Shown: positions 37,537-49,910, counted from the stretch's first letter. The stretch: 64,000 bases of DNA from Brachynemurus nebulosus (GCA_035578155.1 JAPWDM010000005.1:25046877-25110876); one strand, 5' to 3'. A program made the numbers and translations. The notes: generated by a model not told the origin, from the letters alone.

Positions 37537-38458
37537 CAGGGGCGTAGATCCGCCGTATCAGCCGTATCAATGATACGGGGCCGCCGTGCTACAGAGGCCC
37601 CTAACGTGTGTAAGTAAAAATTAGTAAAATGTTATCCACAATATCAATTAATCTCGTGCTTCCCGGGAAAAAAAAAACATAAAAAAAACTGTCATACGAG
37701 AGAATTTCAGACCCGGAATCATATTTCAAAGTCAATGTATACTATTGCTGTTTAGATATATTAATTTCTCAAACTAAACAGATTTCAGAGCCTTTGTGAC
37801 CTGAGTAATATGTTCGGAGTATTACAACCGGAGAAACTCGTATCTTCAAACGAAGTGATAAAAAGCGCTTCCGGAAAACTGTCGGCTAAATACAGTAAAG
37901 ACATCTCAGTTAATCTTTATGAACAATTAATTGCTCTGAAAACATGCTTAAAATCTGAAATTCAGAGAATTCATTCCATTAAGGAGCTGGAATTATTGCT
38001 GATAAAATTCAATAGCCTTGCATCCAGTTTTCTGGAGGTAATAACAGCATGCTTCCTATTCTTGACCCTTCCAGTTACAACCGCAACAGCTGAAAGAAGT
38101 TTTTCAAAATTAAAACTGATAAAAAATTACCTAAGGACTTCGATGGGGGAGGAACGGCTATCAGACTTGTCACTATTGTCTATAGAGGCAGAAATTTAAA
38201 AAAAAAAAACTGAAACCGTCTTCAGCTATAGATGATTTAATAAATCAATTTGCCGAAAAAAGGCAAGAAAAGTGTATATTTAATTTGAATTGTTTGGCTA
38301 GCTCAATTTCTAGGAGGAAGCGATAACTTATAATCAATAAATATTTATTTTAATTTAATGCAAGCATTTTTGTTTCTTTTGTGAGAAATCTTTACCCTTC
38401 ATTTGGGCCCCCAAACTAATTTTGATACAGGGCCCCTTCAAGACACGCTACACCACTG
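37537..38458 (+). mobile_element. Internally deleted hAT element of ZMYM1/DUF4371 type
   Basis: The ends CAGGGGCGTAG and (inverted) CAGTGGTGTAG are typical of this hAT group. The 8-bp target duplication CTAACTGG is perfect at 37529-37536 and 38459-38466. At 922 bp, only the 3' part of the transposase gene remains (37752-38326), followed by AATAAA-like signals before the right end. Confidence 0.9.
37752..38326 (+). pseudogene. hAT transposase C-terminal fragment, frameshifted
   Basis: The 130-codon open frame 37810-38199 contains the hAT C-terminal dimerisation domain: LTLPVTTATAERSFSKLKL followed by IKNYLRTSM and ERLSDLSLLSI. Two breaks are visible. Upstream, a frame reading LDILISQ at 37752 must shift near 37780 to join NRFQSLCDLSNMFGVLQPEKL-type sequence. 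Downstream, the frame stops at 38199 beside a run of 11 A, and the expected tail (AIDDLINQFAEKRQEK...) continues in another frame to 38326. The DNA-binding and catalytic parts are absent, so this copy cannot move itself. Confidence 0.85.
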
Positions 38459-39258
38459 CTAACTGGTAAAAGGTATAACCAGTAAAAGGTATAGGCAATG
38501 AACTCCCAGGAACAAGTTATAATAATAACTATTCTAACGGTAAGGCGAGGCTATAATTAATTAATATTTACAATCTTTTCAGCCAAGACCGAGCAGTTAC
38601 GATAATAATTAAAACACTTATAAAATAGCTGCTTCCTTCAAAATTTCTTTTCGGTAACTTCTTAAGATAGAATAATAATTCCAAATCCGCATGGAGGCAA
38701 ATACTCTCGAGAATATAAGACATATTTACTAACGTCCCAGTCCTCATTATTCAGGGTAATAATAAGAATAAAATCTGATCTAATATTATTTCTGTAGGGT
38801 ACCTATTGGGTGACTACCGCAAAAAACATACACTGTCTTGTTTTGGTCTATGAAAATTATACATATGAGATATTTATAGTTTCATCTAAACGACAATATA
38901 ATTATGTATAGTTACTAATATGACTTTTTGTCGGGGGCAAATCCCCTATATTTGGCTATACCTTTTTACGACTTTCTTTGATTATCTCGAAAACTGTGGG
39001 AAAAAAAAGAAAAAAAAAACTTTATTAAGGGCCTTTTAGACGGTCATATCAGTTCTCAGTTCAGTTTCAGTTTCCGTTCTCGTTTCATTTCAGCTCGGAA
39101 AAAGGTTTCTTTTTACACAGTCCGTTCAGTTCTCACTGTTCTCAGTCGTTTCAGTTCTTTGTATATTTTAAGTTGCCTTAAACAAAGTGTTTCGCTTTAA
39201 AGGTCTTCAACTTATATTTTTATACTATTATAGTTTAAAAGTGCTAATATAATAACTC

Positions 39259-39461
39259 ATGGATGAAGGCTATTTCACTGCAATAGCGTTAGCTTTGGTG
39301 CTGAAGAAAGATCGCTTCTTAAAAGAAATTCATTGTCGCATATAAATTTAATGAAGGAACTTCGCTTAGAATCATGTGATTGGTTGAATTATTTACGAAT
39401 AAATAAGGATACATATCTCCTATTCCTTCCTGATTTGCATCCTCGCCGTCCATGGTATTAA
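39259..39461 (+). pseudogene. PIF/Harbinger transposase N-terminal remnant
   Basis: ATG at 39259 opens MDEGYFTAIALALVLKK and stops at about 39343. After a frame change, 39345-39461 reads NLMKELRLESCDWLNYLR then INKDTYLLFL, which resembles the (LL)xELRLE...F..YLRM....F..LL motif near the N-terminus of PIF/Harbinger transposases. The DDE region is missing. This is pattern recognition without alignment, but it agrees with the element's ends. Confidence 0.55.
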
Positions 39462-39532
39462 CACTTGTTACAGTCGGCTGTTGGTCGCTGACGAACGAAA
39501 CGAGATCATAATACCATAGAGATGGTTTGTAT

Positions 39533-40500
39533 TAGTGATGCGACTCGAGTAGGATTTTGTGACTCGAGTCACTCGAGTAATTTTGCTACGTCACTCGAAT
39601 TGTACTCGAGTTTTCGAGTCACTCGAGTCAACCGAGTTAACTATTTCATTACCTCCAACTCGAGTAAGATTTTTTTAAGCATTTTTAAATACCTTTATTG
39701 AATTAGTAATATGAGGTAATATGAAATAAAATACATATGATTAGTGTACATATTATTTATTTATGTAATCAACAAATGAAAGTAAAATGACTTCTTAAGA
39801 ATAATAATATTTCCATGTAAGGATGACCAATTAATGACCATAAATAACATTTATACAATTTTGATTGCAAATCAAAATTAAACTTAGTTATTTTATAATT
39901 AGTTTCAATTATCAATCATTATAATTATAAAATCAAACTGTATCAGACTTTTGTTTACACCTTACAATTAAATGTTATTTAATAATAATGAATAAAGAAA
40001 CTATTATGAAGAAAATTATAAAATATTAGTTTTTAGAAAAAAGATATGTAAATTTTAAATATTTCAATTTTATTGACTAAAAAGTGGATAAAGTCAGGTT
40101 ATTATATTTAAGTCAATTATCGGTATAATCGATTGGTAAAATAATCGAATCGGAACATCATTATTATACACCTATACTTTAGTCTTTACTAGTAATATTA
40201 ACGAAAGTTAAATTCAAAATCACACGTATGTCCCACTTTCATAAAATAATTATTCAATAGTTCAATCAAATCAACCTAATACCTATTAATTTATTGTTAT
40301 CGTATCAAGTGCAAGTTTCAACCCGTCTCTTTGTAACTAGTGAAGTAACATCTGGCCTTAACCGAGTCTACTCGGTGTGCCGAGTTGACTCGGAAACTCG
40401 AGTGCAATTGGACTCGAGTAAAATTTTTTTTTCACTCGAATACGAGTTTGACAAATTCACTCGAGTCACTCGAGTAAACATCACTCGAGTCGCATCACTA
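39533..40500. mobile_element. hAT-like MITE with ACTCGAGT-motif arms
   Basis: TIRs are TAGTGATGCGACTCGAGT. The 8-bp duplication GTTTGTAT is perfect at 39525-39532 and 40501-40508. The palindromic octamer ACTCGAGT occurs 11 times without mismatch, six in the left 150 bp and five in the right 120 bp, with degenerate versions between. The 700-bp centre is plain AT-rich DNA. It sits inside the Harbinger-like element, so it inserted later. Confidence 0.9.
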
Positions 40501-41034
40501 GTTTGTATACTTCCCCAGTTCCTACTCTACTTCTTTCACTGTCCTTAACTTTCTTATCTTCTTTGTTGTAAGTTGAACGTAGGCTATTTATTTTAGATTT
40601 TACCATAACGATTTACCATCATATTCTTTATATTTCATTAATAGCAGAGTGTAGGCACCTTCCCTAATATTTACATTGTGGTAACGTACATCTGTCTTAT
40701 TCCATGAACACGGTAAGGTCTTATAAATTTTAATAAATTCGACAACAAAATCGTGATCCTTGTTGGACATAGCGACAGTTTCCTATATAAAATGTGCACT
40801 TTGTCAGATTTTCAAGAAAACTGACGTGAGCGAACGGGTTGAGGCATGACGCGCTTGTTTACACATAGGAATTTTAAGAACTGATATGAAACAAATAAGT
40901 CTCTCAATTCTGTCAGTTCTCAGTCTCCGTTTCGGTTCTCCTTTCAGATTTTAGTTTTTATACGTAGGAAAAACTGACAGTTCGACTGAAACTGAAACTA
41001 AACTGAGAACTGATATGATCGTCTAAAAGGCCCT

Positions 41035-43093
41035 ATAGACATCGCACTTTATTCTCAAAAAGATTTTCGACTAACATGTTTAATTCAAAAGTCAGACCTA
41101 CCGGAAGGGCTGTTCAACAAGTTAGGAGTGATAAATTTTTTTATTACGTTGCACCCCTTTAACTTAATAGTAAACTAACTGTAAGACACAGTTTTTTTTT
41201 ATGCGGTTACTCAATGGGAACCAAATAAAAATAGCATTGAATCAAATTTTGTCCTTGTTATTATCTTTAATAACGAGGATTGGAACGTTAATTAATACCT
41301 CTCATATTCTCGAGAGTGTTTACCTTCATGTAGACTTGGAATTAATTTCGTTTGTTAAGTAATTACCGAGAAAAAATTATGATTTTTACAAAAGAGATTG
41401 AGGAACGCTGCAATCGATGATATAAAAGGCATTTTTCAAAATTTTGACTTTCCACTATTGTACTTGTACACAAAATGGTACATCATTTGATATGAAATGT
41501 GTTTACACACATTATTAATATTTATTTAATTTTCATATAGGTATGTATCGCAAAAACCAAATATACTCGTATATGTCTATAAAATAAAACAGGATTACGT
41601 AAAATGTTACGTAAGCATTTATATAATAACCTAACATAATGTTCTGTTTATTTAGAGGCTTCTCTTTTATAGCTCCAACAGCAGCCCGTTTACACATAAC
41701 ACCTACAATCATAAAGTCCATTAACATATATTGACCTACTGTATTATTATCGCGATACAGTGAGGAAGTCATACTCATAAACAGTGTTTGTACTTTATTA
41801 AGAGAATTTAAAAATATAAAATAATAATGAATTATAAGTACCGATACCTCTTTGTACTTTTCGTTTACACAGACTGAATTTTAAGGGGTTAAGCTACAGT
41901 GATCGGTCCAAAAACCATATGATTTTCTTAACTCGACAATTCCCAAGCCGCGATCTATCGACAAAATATTCTTATTTTGTGCTAGTTTTTATCTTTAGGT
42001 ACTCAACATATAAAAAATAAATAATTGAAAAAAAAATACCCTTCAGTTTTTTTTTAAATGGCGTGTCAATTATAGGTCATACGGGCCGTTATTTGTAATA
42101 TGAACTGATAAAATGGTATGAAATTACCGGCAAAAAATCACTTTCATTATAAGCTTGATTCTTAAATAATAATTTGTTATAACAATATTAACAGTACCTA
42201 CTTTTTAGACATTTTTACAACAGCGAAAATACCACAAGATACACTCACGTGCAATAAAACAGCAAATCGTTTGAAACAACAGAATTAATTTGACCGTTAA
42301 CATAACTTCAGTGTTGCCAAATTAAAACCATGAATACTACTAAGTATTAACATTATAGTCGTGACACATTTATTTTTAAAATTTGTTATATTGTCTGTAA
42401 AAAAAAATCACAAGTCACTGTCACCTAGAGGTGACACTGGGAATTCCCGAGTTAATTAATACCGATAAAATGACAATTTCAAAATTCAAAATTTATTGTA
42501 ACGGGCACCTTTTTATTAACGTGAAAATTTCTGAAAATTTGAATTTGCAAATATGGAATTATAACGAACATTACTTTATGTTATTCAGAATTATAACTTT
42601 ATGAAAAACATTCTTTTTTGCCTGATTCTTTTGAATTTGCATGTCAGACCTAATACTCTATTTAGTTGATTCAAATAATAAATTTTTCTTTTAAAATAAA
42701 AAGCTAAGAATTCTTAAGTACTATTTAAGAATTCTTAAAATTTGACTCATTGAAACTACTGTTTCAAGTCACATAGAAACTATATACTGTTTTTCTAAAC
42801 ATACGTTCAAAATTGCAAGTCAATCCATCACTGTTGGATCTAAAAGTATCACATACATCGTTCTGAAAAAGAGTTTGGAAAGAAACGCGTTTTAATCATA
42901 TTAATAGACGTCCGGGAAACTAATTTTGTGGCCCACAAACAAAAGTGCAATATATTTGATTAGTTCTAAAACTGTTGAAATTCTTCATATAATTGTATGA
43001 AATTTTTCGACACATATTCTAACGGCTTATTTTAAGGGCACACAAACTTTTAGTACCTGCTCCCATAAGGTACTAATTATTCACGGCAGCGCT
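41035..43093. other. AT-rich DNA, nothing firm
   Basis: No gene or TIR element was recognised. GTCACC/GGTGAC forms a small hairpin near 42418. AAGAATTCTTAA occurs twice in direct order near 42708 and 42727. Confidence 0.4.
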
Positions 43094-43313
43094 TAGGGCC
43101 AAAAAATCGGATGTTTTTTTTTTTAAATTTCTTTGCCCCAAAACATAAGCGACAAAGAAAGAAATTCAACCCAACAGAGTAATTCATTTTTTTTTTTGTT
43201 TCTCCAAAGAAGTATACCTAACAAACGAGCAAGAAAAAAGACAGTTTCACAATTTTAACATTATTTCCCCTTTTTTAGTGAAGCAGTCGCAGTGCACATT
43301 TTGGGACCGCCTA
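43094..43313 (-). mobile_element. Short relative of the 21093-21914 hAT element
   Basis: The left block (AAATTTCTTTGCCCCAAAAC, ATAAGCGAC) and right block (TTTCCCC, GTGAAGCAGTCGC, TTTGGGACCGCC) resemble the two outer parts of 21093-21914, without the (TA)n centre. The ends TAGGGCC/TAGGCGG are degenerate, and no matching 8-bp flanks were found. Confidence 0.45.
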
Positions 43314-43924
43314 GCTTAAACTGTTTATCTAAGTTAAATTTAATTTTTTTGAAAAACACTTCACAGTATTGTAATATTTTTAATTAATTTACATTATGTT
43401 TATTAATTAAATCTAAAGAAATGCTCAAATTACAATCTATTTGTTACAAAAACTTACGTAACAAAACGTTGGAAAATAAATTACACTAAAGCCCATAAGT
43501 ACACAAACACATATCACTTATATAAACATTGAATGCGACTAATACGATTAGAGCGTCTGTACGTACCTACCATTCAACAATGTAAGCTACTTTTAATTTT
43601 ATTTAGAACAAACTATTTAAAAAATGAGCTGTTTCGAGATAAACGGAATAAAGTTTTCTTCATATAAGAAACAGTAGTAATCTTTATCACTGTATACGAA
43701 AAAATAAAACTTTTTCAAGTTTCTAGAAAGATTTGAAAAGTCTTAACATAATATACGACTCTACTGATGATATACGCGAAATATTTTAAAAGATTAGAAC
43801 GATCCATGGGAATTTCTTCGTGTGATTTTGATGTGATAATAAACGATTAAGGACACATGTTAAATCACAAGTTTTATCTGATTAAAAAACATGTGATTTA
43901 TTAACAGGTTATAAAAATCGATCT

Positions 43925-44150
43925 TCGCGAGCTTTTACCCGCGATTTCGCTTAAAAATCATTCTTTCTTTTATAGTTAGCTCTCGTAATTTCATTGTTTT
44001 GTGTCGAATAAATTTTCTCTTGGGAATGAAAAGTTTTCCCGCAGTAAAAAGTTTGTGTCCTAACTCATACGTCTACTTGACTGTAATTATACAAAGTTTC
44101 AAGTCAATTCGTTAAGCGATTAAAGCCTGAAGTTTCCCGATCAAATCTTT
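43925..44150 (-). mobile_element. Helitron-like 3' end, degenerate
   Basis: On the minus strand it ends GCGAAATCGCGGGTAAAAGC followed by TCG where CTAG would be expected, much like the end of the Helitron at 54701-55247. Plus-strand sequence continues with TTCAAGTCAATTCGTTAAGC, the usual companion phrase of such repeats. The 5' end was not found. Confidence 0.4.
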
Positions 44151-44906
44151 TTCCAAATGTGTGTATTGCAACTTCATACTTTTTGTAGTTTACCAGTGGT
44201 TGTTTCAAAGTACTGCAGGAATCATTCAGTTAGTTTTCAAACACCAAAAACTTTTTGTACTGGCAACGATTCTAAAAAATCTTACAAGTTTACGTGTTTT
44301 AATGTTAGAAAACAAATATACAGGTAATTTTATTGAAGTTATTGGAAAATGATTTGCTAATTAAAAAGTAAGAAAAAGTCCATTGTAATTGACGACATGA
44401 GCGAATGAAAATGTTATGTAACATTTTTATAGATTTACTATAGAAGCGTTTGAAAGTTTTTATTTACATATTATACTTCCCATGCAATAGCACATGTTTA
44501 TTATTGAATTTCTACAAAACTATTAGACATAATGAAACCAAATTTTAGTATATGATGCTTCAGCATAGGATATTTCACAATTTTGCAAAAAATGAGTTTT
44601 TGAAAATATGTCACATCTTCATCCACTAATGTCTTCAATTATCTTATAATTTTTTTTTATCATTAGATTTGGCTTTTAATAACACTTTAACGATCGCTCA
44701 CCACATATGTGTATGGTATAGCTCACTATAGCCAGAATTACTGTAGAAGCCGATTACACGTGACGTGTGTGATGCTATCGAGGACAGTGATTGGCCGATA
44801 ACGCACTCTCTGTGTGATGATTTCACTAAACGTGACAGGCAGATAACTTTTTTTGATATTCTTTTATCACTTTATTGTTATTATATTTATTTATTTTCAT
44901 TAAAAA

Positions 44907-45020
44907 CTAGCTGTACCCGCGACGTCGTTATTATTTTGTATCACGTTGGTATCCCTACTACACCACTATGCCGTTTGCCGCCATTTCTTTCAAATGATGG
45001 AACTGTATTTATTGTAGTAT
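44907..45020 (-). mobile_element. Helitron 3' end, second family member
   Basis: On the minus strand it ends ACGACGTCGCGGGTACAGCTAG, written here in two parts: ACGACGTCGC and GGGTACAGCTAG, then T. The last 22 bases are the same as in the complete Helitron at 54701-55247. The body diverges after about 25 bases and the 5' boundary is unknown. Confidence 0.55.
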
Positions 45021-46345
45021 TTTGATATCATTTATGAAATTGTTAGTTTTTGTAAATAATTGTTAGTTTTTCATAATTCCATGGCTAATACACTTTTCAA
45101 TTTATCCACTTTTTTGCTCCCTTTTGTCCATAGCAACATATTTTTTTGTTAATATTAATTAAAAAGTTATATTTTTTGTGCATTTACAAACCAGTTCACA
45201 CTTACTATTGATCTAATTGACATTTACGTAGCCACTGTCGACATTTGTTTACGTGCTATAATTTTTATAAATATAAGTAAAAAAATTTAAAAACTATAAA
45301 AACTTCTTATTTACACCCAAAATAACAAAATACTAAGAGGGAAACGAAATTTGAAAAAAAAAAATAATTTAGGCATAAACGGGATAAAATCAGTTATAAG
45401 AAGCATAAAGGAAAACTTATCAATTAGGGAGTACAAGTTAATAAAATTAAGTAGTACTCTGTGCACAAAGTCTCTCTGTAAACAGTATTACTAGTACATA
45501 GTATTAATAGTTGGCCATCGGGAAAAAAATTTACGATTTCTCAGCTCTCTGCTACGTCATATAAGACGTGCTGACCATTTCGGGTCCATACTTGCCTTTG
45601 TATGCTATTTAGGTTTAAAATCAATAAACGTAAGTTTTATGGCTCTTACACACCCTTACGAATATCAGTATTCAACTAATATACACACATACATGTCATA
45701 AAATATTTTCCTTCGAATTCTATTAAATAAAAAAAGTAGGTTAAATTGATGTATGGCTATGTTCAACATTGGAAAGCAACATGTTTCCACACAGAGGGGC
45801 AGATGGAAGTTTGCATGTCTTGTCATTCTTAATAAATACGAAACATTTTCATTTTTTCCTCATGATACAAAAATTCGCATTCTATTTATTTAAATAAATA
45901 AGGGAAATGTCAATTTATTTTTATTTTCATTTCATAAACTACCCCGTTGCTACTAATGACACACAACCGACAAAACACATTTGTTGTATTAATTGCATAA
46001 AATGTAAAATTTTGTTTATTTTCTATGAGGAAATTAAACAAAAAAAGTCGACATGACTTTTTAAACTTTATCCAGATTTATGGAAACATTAAAAATTCAA
46101 TTTTCTACCATTTTGTTTTTTCGTCCATTGTTTTTTTACAGTAGACACGTAACCAAATAGGAAGGAAAGTTGAAAAACTAACGACAACTGTGTTTGTGTT
46201 GTTAAAAAGGAAATGTAAAAAGAAAAATCTTAAGAAAAGTGAACATAAAAATAAAGGAAACCGGAAATAAAATGATTTTCTTTTAATTATTCAACCAGTG
46301 CGTCCGTTCCAAGTGTTAAGAAAAACTTTTCTATTCATTTATTTT
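45021..46345. other. AT-rich DNA, nothing identified
   Basis: No open frame with protein-like composition, no RNA gene and no paired termini were seen. Confidence 0.45.
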
Positions 46346-46692
46346 AAACGAGGGTCCCGGCCAGAGCGGGGCCGACCAAAAGCGGCGGCTGATGCAAAGT
46401 TAACATGTTGCGTCCGAAACCAGTTTTGTACAACAGGGGCACGCGAGCGGCAAATTTTTAGGCGCGGTAAAATTTGTAACACACGTGATACTTTATTTAT
46501 TTTTGTTCATTATTTATTTTCTAATAGGAAAATAAGAAATTGGAGCTGTTTTTTTTTTGCTCGTCACTTATTTTTTTTGATAGGAAATGATAAAACAGTG
46601 GGAAAGTTAATAAGAAATTTTTTTTAAAATATTAGTCAGGGGCGATAGTTTCCACAGTCCTTCGGGCGGCACTTAGGTTAAATTCGACCCTG
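46346..46692 (-). mobile_element. Degenerate hAT-like element with GCCGCCC-type ends
   Basis: On the minus strand the sequence opens CAGGGTCGAATTTAACCTAA, then GTGCCGCCCG and GTGGAAACTATCG, and later has AAAAATTTGCCGC. CAGGGYCGRATTWAACC...GCCGCCC is a recurrent insect hAT terminus. The other end (GAGGGTCCCGGCC region) is poorly preserved and no 8-bp duplication was found. The 109-codon plus-strand frame here is not a gene. Confidence 0.4.
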
Positions 46693-46939
46693 CCTACGTG
46701 GAACCAGCTTGGCAAATTCTGAACAAATGGTAGATCCTTCTGGGACTGCGGTTGTTCAACAATACTACCGACATAATATGTTTTCGACAAAATTTTTATG
46801 AATAAAATTTCAGATGAAAATAAACTATTTGAATTATATGCATGGTTGCTCTATTTTTTTCTTTTTCATTATAAAGTTACAATTATAATGAAAAATGTAT
46901 ATTCCCTTGTGATTTCTATTTCGTTTTCATAAATCCTTT

Positions 46940-47040
46940 GGTACAGAATTCCTGTCACCTTGCTACTTTTGGTACAGAACTGCTGTAACTTTACTACTTT
47001 TGATACCGAGTCGCTGTAATTTTACTACTTTTAGTATCGG
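46940..47040. repeat. 31-bp minisatellite, about 3 units
   Basis: GGTACAGAA..CTGTAACTTT..TACTACTTTT recurs at 46940, 46971 and 47002 with substitutions. It lies directly before the TA-flanked element at 47103. Confidence 0.8.
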
Positions 47041-47102
47041 AAAAGATTTTTTAAAAAAGATCTTTCTGTAGATACAATGGTAATAATTTAAATGATAATA
47101 TA

Positions 47103-47941
47103 CACAGTAAAAAAGTTTGTGTTCTGCATAAAAAAAGCCAGTGGTTAAAATTTTTGTGTTAAATAAGTAACACAACCCTGCGTTAATGTAACATTTCGTG
47201 TTTGTGTTAAATGAAAATATTAACACAAATTTCGATTTAGCAGAATAAAAATGTTAACCTGTTTTGAACAACAAAGAAGTAACACAATATTTGTGTAGAG
47301 CAAAAGAATGTTATAAGTACGTAACTTACATTAGAATATATATCTACCAAAATATATATATAATAAAAAAGATGAGAGTAGTTCTTATTATTAAACAAAA
47401 CCGAAAAAATATAAGTTTTTTCAGTTATTGACGAATATAGTTTTATTGAACGTTTAAAAATGAAACAATTTTCTTACATTTTTAAACGTTTAATAAAACT
47501 ATATTCGTCAATAACTGAAAAAACTTATAATTTTTCGGTTTTGTTTAAATATAAGAACAACTCTCATCTTTTTTATTACATATATTTTGGTACATATATA
47601 TGGAAACAAGTAAGAAATTTTACAAAAGACTGACTTATTTTGCGTTCTTTGAGTCTCATTTATAATAATATATATGAACAAAATCGTTATAATTTTTGAC
47701 GATTTTCAAATATCTTAAGCTGCAGTGAAAGTAAAATATTGAATAAAAAAGTTTAACAACTAACTCTGATCAATCTGAAAAATTAACACAAAATGTATGT
47801 CCTCTTATGTGTTAAATCATCGACACAAATCTTGTGTAAAGATTTGACACATATTCTTTGTGTCAAAATAACACAAAATATTGAATGGACCGTTCTGGAC
47901 ATGTGAAATGTGTTAATTTTAACACAAATTTGTTTACTGTG
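47103..47941. mobile_element. CACAGTAAA-ended TA-flanked element with TGTGTTA motifs
   Basis: CACAGTAAAAAAGTTTGTGT at the left is inverted at the right (CACAGTAAACAAATTTGTGT). TA lies outside both (47101-47102 and 47942-47943). The word TGTGTTA or its inverse TAACACA recurs many times in both subterminal regions. A long hairpin (47334-47604) occupies the middle and is probably a nested MITE. No transposase. Confidence 0.75.
47334..47604. repeat. Long near-perfect hairpin nested in the CACAGTAAA element
   Basis: Arms of about 125 bp (47334-47463 and 47477-47604) are inverted copies with only a few differences, around a short spacer containing AAACAATTTTCTTAC. The arms run into TATA-rich ends on both sides, so a TA target site cannot be placed exactly. 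It is a full-length foldback, probably a MITE consisting almost wholly of TIRs. Confidence 0.85.
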
Positions 47942-48025
47942 TAGTTTTCAGAATAGTAACAAAATTTAGGTAGAGTTCAAATAAATTATATATTATGTAT
48001 TTAAATAAATATTGTCGTGCAAAGG

Positions 48026-48073
48026 TCACATTTAACTTTTTTGATTTTACAAAATCAAAAAAGTTAAACGTGT
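48026..48073. repeat. Hairpin with 18-bp perfect arms
   Basis: TTTAACTTTTTTGATTTT at 48031-48048 is inverted at 48051-48068 with a 2-base loop. After one mismatch, three more pairs extend the stem. It lies inside a 67-codon frame that is not convincing. Confidence 0.75.
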
Positions 48074-48977
48074 GGCTTTCAGGAATTTGGGGCTATTTTT
48101 CTGATCTTAACGACCAACAAAAGATGTTTTTTTTAATTAAATTTTTCCCGAAAATCTTTAACCACTTTTCATCATTTTTTTTAACTTCGTTGGGTTGATC
48201 CTGAATCCGTTTTTCATTACATAACACACTATAAATAAGATTATATTGTAACAAAGCTTTTATCTTCTATGTGTGAACAAATTAAATTTTCATACAAGCT
48301 TACAGAGTATAACAAACAAAGTCAAAATTTCAAAGTAACACGAAAGAGAATACGTAAACACCGAAGGGTTATGTACATATATGTACATACATCCACCAGA
48401 CAGGACATAACACGGGATAAGGATAATAGATAGGTCTTAAATGTATAGCCGGAAAATAAATATCCCAGGACAATATTTAAATTTATTATTAAGGATATTT
48501 ATTTAAAAAAAATATATTACATAATAAAAGAATATAACTTTTTTTAATCGCTTGAGGATACATGTGTCGTTTTTTTTTTTGGACGTAGAAATTTTTTTAT
48601 TATTTTTCAGTAATACAATTATATGTCAATCATGTTGAATGGTATCGCAGGATGAGGCACGGGGTACGGAGCGAGGGTATGTATATGAGAAGCTCTAATA
48701 AAACATTTCAACTGTAAATTCATCCTTTTTCCCTTAAGTCCTTAATAATAATAATTCATTGTCACCGTTCCGCCATGTGTAAATATGTACAATGTTCGCA
48801 GAACTTTTATTATAAAAGGATAACAATAATAACTGTATGTATGTATATACAGGAATATAATCTAATTATTTTAGCATGTGTGCGAAGAAAGGAATATTCG
48901 CTATAATATAGGCTTGTACAGGATAATTTGTTTTCTTATTAAAAAGACAATTTCGCAATGATTGTGTTTTAATGTTA

Positions 48978-49399
48978 AGCTAGTGTTCCACCTAACATCT
49001 AGATTTTATAAGCCGATTATGCCGACTATACCCAATTAAAAAAACGACTACTTAATTATAAGAGAAAAAATTTATTTTTTCATCAATAATTGTTATGTAG
49101 TCAATTTTTTCATTAATAATGTTTACTAAAAATAGATTTTGATATACATTTGCTATATCTGTCACAATTGTACCTGAAAATTTTTAGTTTTCGCCATTCT
49201 AATTTTTAGGTAGGGATTAATTTCAATTTAAAAAAGTAGAACAATTTCTACTATTAAAATTATAATTTTATAACATCTAGATTTTATAAAATTTAGATTT
49301 TAAGTATGTTACAACTACGATTACACTAAAATTTAAGCCACGTCCCCGTAAAATTATAATTTTATAAGATCTATATGTTATCTAGGTGGAACACTAGCT
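48978..49399. mobile_element. TTA-flanked TIR element (PIF/Harbinger-like)
   Basis: AGCTAGTGTTCCACCTA is inverted at the right end, and TTA flanks both (48975-48977 and 49400-49402). A further inner match with ATCTAGATTTTATAA-type words is present in both halves. No frames. Confidence 0.7.
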
Positions 49400-49910
49400 T
49401 TACAAAATACCTTGAATCATGTATCTTTACAGTGCGCAAGCGATGAATTTAACACGTAACCTAACAGCAAGTAATAAAAGAAGAAATGAAAACAATATTA
49501 TGATTATGATAAAAGTGTCTCTTCTTAGTAACGTCCGAAAAACAAGCCGATGATCTGACTAAAGCCCAAGGTGGTATCCTATCACATAATGTAATTTTAC
49601 TTATTATTTTTATAATCTTAAGGCATTACATCACTTTGAAATGTCATAAATGAAGGTTTTATTTGAAAATTTTATTCTCCGTAACGAATAACATAATATT
49701 AGAGTTTATTTTTAGAGTGTGTTATACGTGATCTTGGATATATAGAAAACTTTTTGCCCCAATTTATAAAACAAAATGGTGGCGCGGGCGCAGATCAAAC
49801 GGAGACGCTTTTTTTCGAAGAGGTTTATGGTGGGAAGCATGATAATTTTCAAACAACAGTAAGAAAATAAATTTTTTTAACACAGATTAGTTTTACTAAA
49901 ACGGTATATA

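Larger units (their letters stand above)
39028..41034. mobile_element. PIF/Harbinger-like element split by a nested hAT element
   Basis: AGGGCCTTTTAGACGGTCAT at the left is inverted at the right with about 45 bp of match, running into CAGTTCTCAGTT and CAGTTTC repeats. The interior has a transposase N-terminal remnant (39259-39461) and, from 39533 to 40500, an inserted hAT-like MITE. Flanks TTA and ATA may be a decayed 3-bp duplication. Without the insertion the element is about 1.04 kb. Confidence 0.7.

Noticed and set aside
46298..46627. 109-codon frame
   Set aside because: It lies over a degenerate hAT-like terminus; the GC-rich part explains the open frame.
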